A DNA stretch of 9,257 nucleotides from Gammaproteobacteria bacterium (GTDB taxonomy: Bacteria > Pseudomonadota > Gammaproteobacteria > Ga0077536). The stretch's first letter is position 1; each line of letters starts with the position of its first letter. The notes beneath the pieces were generated by a model. It made no database searches, was not told where the DNA came from, and was given only the letters and a program-made list of their open reading frames with translations. Shown one piece after another: positions 1-4,847 of the stretch. The translations under genes were made by a program, and so were the position numbers. The DNA lies in the NCBI GenBank assembly GCA_030639105.1, contig DAOWDI010000083.1, positions 1 to 9,257 of the forward strand, written 5' to 3'.

Positions 1-602
1 AGATGGTTCCGAGCTGTGATGATTTTAGGAATTCCGGTTGGCCGTTTTCGGTCCATCGCCGCCGCGCCGCCGTTCATCGAACCGGCCGCCGACCTCACTG
101 AACGTGTTTCCTCGACCTCCACCATCCGTTGCGCGATGTTTTGAGCCGAGTTCATGGGTGAATCAGTATGGGTCACGGATGTTGAGTCAGCGGGTTCCGG
201 TCGGGATGAAGATCGTGCCGATGCCTCATTTGACCGATATGTTGAATTAGGCGGATCCGGGCTTAGGCGCTCAATACTCGCCACCAGTCGATCCAGTGCC
301 CCAAGGACACGAGTTGCCATGAACGGCCGTCGAATCGCATGAGCTGCATCTGCTGATTCTGAGTCGGTGATGAAAATCTCACGGGCATTGCCGATCCCGA
401 ATTTCGTTGCCTCCCGTTCGGCGGCGAGATTGGAATTGGCATTGTCGAGAAGAACCAGGTCGGCCTCCTGGTCGCCACCGTCCGCAACCATGATATATGA
501 ATGCCGGCGCCCCGCAGACAACTTGAATATCCGGTTTAACACTTGGTACTCATGCGCTTGCACGCCGACCACTGCCACTATGTACGCTTTCGCATTCGTC
601 AT
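1..602 (-). CDS. Receiver-like (pseudo-response-regulator) protein with disordered tail, partial
   Basis: The reading frame starts at an ATG at 600-602 and stays open to the left edge, giving 200 codons with no stop, so the C-terminus is missing. Residues 1 to about 105 resemble a two-component receiver fold: a hydrophobic first strand (AYIVAVVG), a strand ending in a possible phospho-acceptor Asp (ADLVLLDNAN), a strand with Thr (EIFITDSES), and RRPF where receivers usually have a Lys-Pro pair. The acidic pair expected after strand 1 is absent and the conserved Lys is Arg, so classical phosphorylation is doubtful. Residues from about 110 to 185 are rich in Ser, Pro, Glu and Ala and look disordered; the last visible residues are basic (MDRKRPTGIPK). 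It lies 44 bases after the kinase stop on the same strand, so the two are probably co-transcribed and may be partners; that is inference. I do not recognise the exact family. No strong ribosome binding site precedes the ATG. Confidence 0.72.
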   Translation of the reverse strand, partial: MTNAKAYIVAVVGVQAHEYQVLNRIFKLSAGRRHSYIMVADGGDQEADLVLLDNANSNLAAEREATKFGIGNAREIFITDSESADAAHAIRRPFMATRVLGALDRLVASIERLSPDPPNSTYRSNEASARSSSRPEPADSTSVTHTDSPMNSAQNIAQRMVEVEETRSVRSAAGSMNGGAAAMDRKRPTGIPKIITARNH

Positions 603-646
603 ATGATGGCTCTGAGTTTTCTGATGGCAATCATGCGGTTGTTGTC

Positions 647-1990
647 TTACGCACCAACGGCCTTCGGCAGCTTCATAACGGCCACCTCGTTGCTGACGCG
701 AGTAAGCCGTTCGATGAGTGTTCTCAAGAACGATCTAGAAAAACGAAGCTGACAATCCGCGGAAGCTTGCGTCATCAGTGTGTCACTTATTTTCAATAGG
801 GATACTTCGTCCCGTGCAATTACCGAGGCCGAACGTAGCGATTTCGACAAATAACCCATTTCACCAAAACACTCTCCCCGCTCTATCGTGCACAACTCGA
901 CATTCTGTTTGATCACGGACACATCTCCGGCGGTAACAATGTAGAAGCACAAATCGAGATCACCTTCCATAACGATGAGATCTCCTGGCGAAAATGATTT
1001 CCAGATACAGGTTTTGACCACCTCCAAAATTTCCGCATTCGAAAATTCCTCAAAGAATTCGAGTTCCCTAAGAACTAGAAACTTCTCGTCATCAGAGAAA
1101 TCGGATTGCGAAAGATCAAGTTTCGAAAATAGGGCGGCTAGATCGGACGCCATTTCCCCACCAGTTTGGTAACGGGCTACCGTATTTTTGGCCAACGAAC
1201 AGTCGATAATCGTTTGGATACCTTCCGGCAGATCGCGCCGAACATCCGCGATCGGAGGCGGATCTTCGTTGCATATCTGGTCGATCAAATCAACCAGGTC
1301 GCGAGCTTGAAACGGTGGATTCCCGGCCAACAGCTCGTACATCACGACGCCTAAGGAATAGAGATCGGTTTGATGAGTGACTTCCTCGCCACGGGCCTGC
1401 TCGGGGGACATGTAGAGAGGCGATCCCATAGTTTCCAGGCCGAGAGTATTCAACCCCGTAAATGCCCATTTGGCGATCCCAAAATCCCCTATCTTCGTAC
1501 CTCCCTCTCCAGTAAGCATAATATTGGAAGGCTTTATATCGCAGTGAATGACGCCACGACGATGTGCGTAATCGAGTGTTCTCGCACACTTATAGATAAT
1601 CGCCGCCACCTTTTCAGCAGAGAGGACTTTTTCATGGTTACACCATTTTTTCAGCGTCTCGCTGTTTCCAAGATGTTCCATCACAATATACGGCTCGCCA
1701 TCGTACTCGCCGGCATCGAGTATCCTGACCATATTTGGATGGTTCAGCGAACGCGCGATCTGGGCTTCATTTAGAAATGAATTTCGCACGAGCGCTCGGG
1801 TCTGATATTTGTCATCGTGGCCAAGGCTACAGACCTTGATAGCGACGTCACGATCAGCAAACAAATCGTATGCGCTGTATACGGTCCCCATGGCCCCTCG
1901 ACTAAGTACTTCGAGGACATGGTATTTATCGATCTGTTCTGGTAGGTTCATGAGCATTCGGCATTCCGTAGCCTCGCCGAAACTAGTCAC
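647..1990 (-). CDS. Ser/Thr protein kinase with C-terminal cyclic-nucleotide-binding domain
   Basis: This is a Hanks-type kinase (about residues 23-290) joined to a cyclic-nucleotide-binding (CNB) domain (about 303-430). Numbering is from the longest start. Visible kinase motifs are the glycine loop RGAMGTVYSA (31-40), the ATP lysine in VAIK (K52), a helix-C Glu (E75), HCDIKPSN (149-156; catalytic D151 and N156), DFG (169-171), MSPEQ in place of APE, and TDLYSLGV with D209. The HRD arginine is Cys150, so this is a non-RD kinase. The CNB domain keeps the phosphate cassette, FGEMG with E377 and LRSAS with R386, as in CAP-like sensors, so nucleotide binding is plausible. No transmembrane segment follows the kinase, so it should be cytosolic. 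The longest start is GTG at 1990 without a visible ribosome site; ATG at 1957 or 1951, just before the kinase domain, is at least as likely. It probably heads an operon with the receiver-like gene. Its GC content is lower than that of its neighbours. Confidence 0.93.
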   Translation of the reverse strand: MTSFGEATECRMLMNLPEQIDKYHVLEVLSRGAMGTVYSAYDLFADRDVAIKVCSLGHDDKYQTRALVRNSFLNEAQIARSLNHPNMVRILDAGEYDGEPYIVMEHLGNSETLKKWCNHEKVLSAEKVAAIIYKCARTLDYAHRRGVIHCDIKPSNIMLTGEGGTKIGDFGIAKWAFTGLNTLGLETMGSPLYMSPEQARGEEVTHQTDLYSLGVVMYELLAGNPPFQARDLVDLIDQICNEDPPPIADVRRDLPEGIQTIIDCSLAKNTVARYQTGGEMASDLAALFSKLDLSQSDFSDDEKFLVLRELEFFEEFSNAEILEVVKTCIWKSFSPGDLIVMEGDLDLCFYIVTAGDVSVIKQNVELCTIERGECFGEMGYLSKSLRSASVIARDEVSLLKISDTLMTQASADCQLRFSRSFLRTLIERLTRVSNEVAVMKLPKAVGA

Positions 1991-2442
1991 GGCTTGAGGT
2001 CGGTATCGGCCGCAACCAGAAGATCCTTTAGAAAAAATGGTCGCATCTCATCAAGCATTTAGATCATCGGCAACTGTACTTGTATAGTTGATTTACATCA
2101 GAGTCCTTAGGTGCAGTACCGGGAGCGTAAAAAGTGGCAAGCAGAGCAACCGGGGTTGGGTTTCTAGCATGCGTAGGCAAGGATCATTGGGATGACCGGG
2201 CCTTGCCCCCACTCAGCGGCAAGTTTGCCCGATTTGGATCGCTTTGGTCCGGGAGACGACCGTGCCAATACGTCTGAATTAGCGACGGCCAAGCATAATT
2301 CGATCTGGGCGTAGCGGCATTTTTCGACGATTCCGTCGATGAATATCCGTTTTCCACCGGTGTCACACAAGGCGAAGGGCCGCCAAGAGATCTCCGCAAC
2401 GTCGATATGTTTGACGATTATATGGGCCCGGTTCCCCGGTGA
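1991..2442. other. Intergenic stretch of about 450 bases, no assured gene
   Basis: No recognisable gene lies between the kinase start and the glcG-like stop. The segment next to the kinase (about 2040-2110) is AT-rich and holds a near-palindrome and a possible minus-strand -10 box. From 2442 down to 2164 the minus strand is open in the same phase as the glcG-like gene after its TAA, for about 93 codons ending in TAG. That frame has no ATG or GTG near its beginning and only a TTG at 2370 without a ribosome site. A shorter plus-strand frame (about 2299-2442) is open too but also has no good start. I cannot match either translation to a family, so I leave both uncalled. Confidence 0.5.
2071..2090. 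promoter_or_regulatory. Near-perfect 20-bp palindrome, candidate operator of the kinase operon
   Basis: The sequence CAACTGTACTTGTATAGTTG has 9-base arms around two central bases, with a single mismatch between arms. It lies in AT-rich DNA about 80-115 bases upstream of the possible kinase starts. Its right half overlaps TATACA (read on the minus strand, 2081-2086), which could be a -10 box for the kinase operon; I see no matching -35 box. The symmetry is typical of a dimeric repressor or activator site, but no regulator gene in this window points to its owner. Confidence 0.35.
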
Positions 2443-2838
2443 TTAAAAGGCGGCCGCGCCAGCGGCGGCGATGATCCCATCCTCGAAGGATTTCACACCG
2501 CTGATCCCAATCGCACCGAGGATCTCGCCGTCATGTTCGAGCGGCGCGCCGCCTTCTATCGGCAGCATGCCCGGCATGGCGAGGTAGCCTGCACGCCCAT
2601 CCGCGACCGTTTGTTCCCAGAATTTGGTTGGTCGGCGGAACATCACCGCGACTTTAGCCTTGGTGATCGCCACCTCGATGCTGCCGAGCTGGACCTTCTC
2701 GCGCTGCAGGTACATCAGGTGGCCGCCATCATCGACCACCGCGATGACGACGTTCCAGCCGTTCTTTTGCGCCTCAGCCTCGGCCGCCTTCACCACCCGC
2801 TTCACATCGTCCAGACCCATTATCTGTTTGCTGTACAT
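2443..2838 (-). CDS. glcG: GlcG/HbpS-family heme-binding-like protein
   Basis: This is a 131-residue protein of the HbpS/GlcG family (formerly DUF336), whose members are small soluble alpha/beta proteins. Some bind heme, and the member in glycolate-use operons (E. coli GlcG) has no settled biochemical role. Family features seen here are VVIAVVDDGGHLMYL (about 31-44), the FRRPTKFW stretch (67-74), LPIEGGAPL (92-100) and GAIGISG (108-114). The start is placed at ATG 2838 because GGGAG lies about nine bases before it and the resulting length matches the family; the frame can be extended to a TTG at 2949 but that adds 37 unrelated-looking residues. It follows glcD on the same strand after 280 bases, which supports a glycolate-related context. 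The symbol is by family and neighbourhood; heme binding is not shown by the sequence. Confidence 0.85.
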   Translation of the reverse strand: MYSKQIMGLDDVKRVVKAAEAEAQKNGWNVVIAVVDDGGHLMYLQREKVQLGSIEVAITKAKVAVMFRRPTKFWEQTVADGRAGYLAMPGMLPIEGGAPLEHDGEILGAIGISGVKSFEDGIIAAAGAAAF

Positions 2839-3118
2839 CGTCTTGATCTCCCGGTTGCCGTCGATTCGCCCCATAGGGTAATAGATTGCGGGGGTTCCAG
2901 GCGAGAGCCCGCAGGTATACAAGATGGGGCCTGAAGTCGATCTATCCAACGTCCGTCACGGCCGCCGGATTTCGAAGATCCTCATCAGACCCGCACAGTT
3001 AAAGAACCCAAGTCGCGACAGGCTCAAGCAGTATCTAAGACGCCGTGATCTAATTCGGGCTCAAAGAGACCTTCAACCCGCGTTGGCGCCTCAGGGTAAC
3101 CCGCGGACAGTTCTCCGC
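2839..3118. other. 280-base gap between glcD and glcG where glcE/glcF would be expected
   Basis: No gene is supported here. On the minus strand the three frames are broken by several stops. I find neither the FAD-domain signature of GlcE nor the CxxCxxC-type cysteine clusters of GlcF. A plus-strand frame from 2924 runs into the glcD 3' end but only as its antisense. The last 20 bases before glcG contain its ribosome binding site (GGGAG at about 2847-2851). No hairpin followed by a T run was seen, so a terminator after glcD is not evident. Confidence 0.5.
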
Positions 3119-4576
3119 TCAGAATCGCTCGAGTTCCGGATGCGGCAATTTACCGCCGCGCACGTGCATGGCCCCGAACTCCGCACAGCGGTGCAAGGTG
3201 GGGATCGCTTTGCCGGGATTCAAAAGGCCAGCAGGATCGAAGGCGTCCTTGATGGCGTGGAACACGGCTAATTCCGGCGCCGAGAACTGAAGGCACATCT
3301 GCTCCAGCTTTTCGACCCCAACCCCATGCTCGCCGGTAATAGTGCCGCCGACCTCGACGCAGAGTTCCAGGATCTCGGCGCCAAGCCGCTCCGCGGCCTC
3401 TAGTTGACCGTCTTCGTTGGCATCATAAGCGATCAGCGGGTGGAGATTGCCGTCGCCGGCATGGAATACATTTGCCACCGCTAAGCCGTATTCCTGCGAC
3501 AACTCGGCGATCCGCCCCAGCACGACACCCAGATTACGGCGCGGGATCGTCCCGTCCATGCAGTAATAATCAGGGGCGATGCGGCCCATCGCCGGGAATG
3601 CGGCCTTGCGGCCCATCCAGAATCGCAAGCGTTCCTCTTCCGTTGTCGACACCCGCGCCTCGCTACAGCCATGGCGCCTGAAGATGTCTTCGACCGCACG
3701 TAGTTGCGTATCGACCTCATCGGGCGTGCCGTCTAACTCACACAGAAGAATCGCGTTCGCATCGCGCGGATAGCCGGCCTGACAATAATCTTCGGCCGCC
3801 TGGATTGCGAGGCGGTCCATCATTTCCAGCCCCGCCGGTATAATGCCGGCCGCAATCACACCCGCGACCGTATCGGCGGCTGCCTGTACCTTATCGAAGG
3901 CTCCCAACAAGACCCTCGCCACCGGCGGACGCGGCAGCAGTTTCACCGTGATCTGCATAATGATACCGAGCATGCCTTCGGAACCGTTCAGTATCGCCAG
4001 CAGATCGTAGCCCGGGCTATCGAGCGCCGCCGCCCCTAGGGTCAACCAGTCCCCCTGTGCCGTCAGGATCTCGACCCGCAGGACATTGTGAACGGTTAGT
4101 CCGTATTTCAGGCAATGGACGCCGCCCGCGTTTTCCGCGACATTACCGCCGATCGAGCAAGCGATTTGAGAAGAGGGATCCGGTGCATAATACAAGCCGT
4201 AGGCAGCCGCCGCCTCGGAGATGGCGATATTTCTGACCCCCGGTTCGACGACGGCAATGCGATTCTCCGCGTCGATTTCGACGATGCGATTGAATTTCGC
4301 GAGGCTCATCAGACAACCGTCCGCGCGCGGCAGCGCGCCGCCCGACAGCCCCGTACCCGCCCCTCGGGCGATGACCGGCACTTCGTGGTTGGCGCAGATC
4401 TTGACGACGGCCTCGACCTGGCCGCGTGTTTCTGGCAACGCAACCATGCGCGGCACCTGTTGATAGGCGGAGAGCCCATCACACTCATAGGGCCGCTTGT
4501 CTTCGATCTCTGTGAGCAGCGCCTCAGGCGGCAACACCCTGGCCAAGGCGTCTTCGCAATCCACAACCGGCCCCAT
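3119..4576 (-). CDS. glcD: Glycolate oxidase FAD-linked subunit GlcD
   Basis: GlcD is the FAD-binding catalytic subunit of glycolate dehydrogenase, which oxidises glycolate to glyoxylate and works with GlcE (second FAD-domain subunit) and GlcF (iron-sulfur subunit) at the membrane. The 485-residue product is near the E. coli length (499). The PCMH-type FAD domain shows VIARGAGTGLSGGALP (about 68-83), YYAPDPSSQIACSIGGNVAEN (split around residues 129-149), and the C-terminal oxidase domain shows VFHAGDGNLHP (370-380), GEHGVG (415-420) and LNPGK (452-456). The tail HRCAEFGAMHV...PELERF matches the GlcD type that partners GlcE and GlcF. ATG 4576 is the only ATG before the first conserved block, but no ribosome site precedes it; it overlaps the TGA of the glgC remnant as TGATG, hinting at old translational coupling. 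GTG five codons in, with GGGG before it, is an alternative. The N-terminus is slightly shorter than in E. coli. Confidence 0.97.
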   Translation of the reverse strand: MGPVVDCEDALARVLPPEALLTEIEDKRPYECDGLSAYQQVPRMVALPETRGQVEAVVKICANHEVPVIARGAGTGLSGGALPRADGCLMSLAKFNRIVEIDAENRIAVVEPGVRNIAISEAAAAYGLYYAPDPSSQIACSIGGNVAENAGGVHCLKYGLTVHNVLRVEILTAQGDWLTLGAAALDSPGYDLLAILNGSEGMLGIIMQITVKLLPRPPVARVLLGAFDKVQAAADTVAGVIAAGIIPAGLEMMDRLAIQAAEDYCQAGYPRDANAILLCELDGTPDEVDTQLRAVEDIFRRHGCSEARVSTTEEERLRFWMGRKAAFPAMGRIAPDYYCMDGTIPRRNLGVVLGRIAELSQEYGLAVANVFHAGDGNLHPLIAYDANEDGQLEAAERLGAEILELCVEVGGTITGEHGVGVEKLEQMCLQFSAPELAVFHAIKDAFDPAGLLNPGKAIPTLHRCAEFGAMHVRGGKLPHPELERF

Positions 4577-4713
4577 CAGGAGAAAACAGCCGCCGATGGT
4601 ACCACCACCACGCCATTGGGGGTAACCATAAACCGTTTAGCGTCGGCTTTGAGGTCCACGCCAACCTGCTCATTGGCGGGGACGCTACGGCTAAAGACCT
4701 CTCGGAAGTTGTT
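4576..4713 (-). pseudogene. glgC: C-terminal remnant of ADP-glucose pyrophosphorylase (glgC fragment)
   Basis: After an in-frame TGA at 4714-4716, 45 codons are open on the minus strand, ending in TGA at 4576-4578. The second half, VPANEQVGVDLKADAKRF followed by MVTPNGVVVV, resembles the C-terminus of glucose-1-phosphate adenylyltransferase, where a hydrophobic turn is followed by a pattern like VGEDPELDAKRFRRT..GV.LVT. The first ten codons (NNFREVFSRS) do not clearly match, so the break may lie at about 4680-4700. GlgC is normally over 400 residues, so only a tail of about 35 is left and it cannot be an enzyme. The stop overlaps the glcD start codon, implying that an intact glgC may once have preceded glcD directly. 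The match is from memory of the family, not from an alignment. Confidence 0.55.
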
Positions 4714-4758
4714 TCATGGCGTATTTATTGGGTGCCGGAAAGCACTGTCCCCGGGCTG

Positions 4759-4786
4759 GTGACTACACTGGCCAACTCGCTATAAT
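4759..4786 (+). promoter_or_regulatory. Sigma70-type promoter for rng-yhdP
   Basis: GTGACT (4759-4764, four of six matches to TTGACA) is separated by 16 bases from a perfect TATAAT (4781-4786). Transcription would begin near 4793, leaving an untranslated leader of about 55 bases before the rng ATG at 4848. The ribosome site of rng is weak (GGAA about 14 bases upstream). Confidence 0.55.
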
Positions 4787-4795
4787 GACTTACGA

Positions 4796-4817
4796 ATTAT
4801 ACAGTTATAACCAATCA
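4796..4817 (-). promoter_or_regulatory. Possible divergent promoter toward glcD
   Basis: Read on the minus strand, 4801-4796 is a perfect TATAAT. A weak TTCGAA (three of six matches to TTGACA) lies 16 bases upstream of it, ending near 4818-4823. If used, it would transcribe through the glgC remnant into glcD with a leader of over 200 bases. Its -10 box and that of the plus-strand promoter form an inverted repeat nine bases apart, so RNA polymerase could not occupy both easily. The -35 match is poor, so this is tentative. Confidence 0.3.
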
Positions 4818-4847
4818 TTCGAACGCCTTGGAACCCTTTAGAAATCG

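Noticed and set aside
263..487. Minus-strand frame of 74 codons within the receiver-like gene
   Set aside because: It overlaps in another phase the longer frame from 602 to the left edge, which has the better start position, receiver-like motifs and operon spacing.
2164..2300. Plus-strand phrase resembling the start of an IS5-type transposase (KDHWDDRALPPLSGK)
   Set aside because: The similarity covers only about 15 residues, the frame stops soon after, and neither inverted ends nor target duplications or a DDE domain were found.
2443..2949. Longer form of the glcG-like protein starting at TTG 2949
   Set aside because: The 37 added residues are unlike the family, whereas ATG 2838 has a good ribosome site and gives normal length.
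2924..3271. Plus-strand open frame of 115 codons across the glcD end
   Set aside because: Most of it is antisense to the conserved C-terminus of GlcD, and the rest has no recognisable motif or ribosome site.
4115..4762. Plus-strand open frame of 215 codons
   Set aside because: It is antisense to the FAD domain of GlcD, whose conservation is clear; the frame is a by-product of high GC content.
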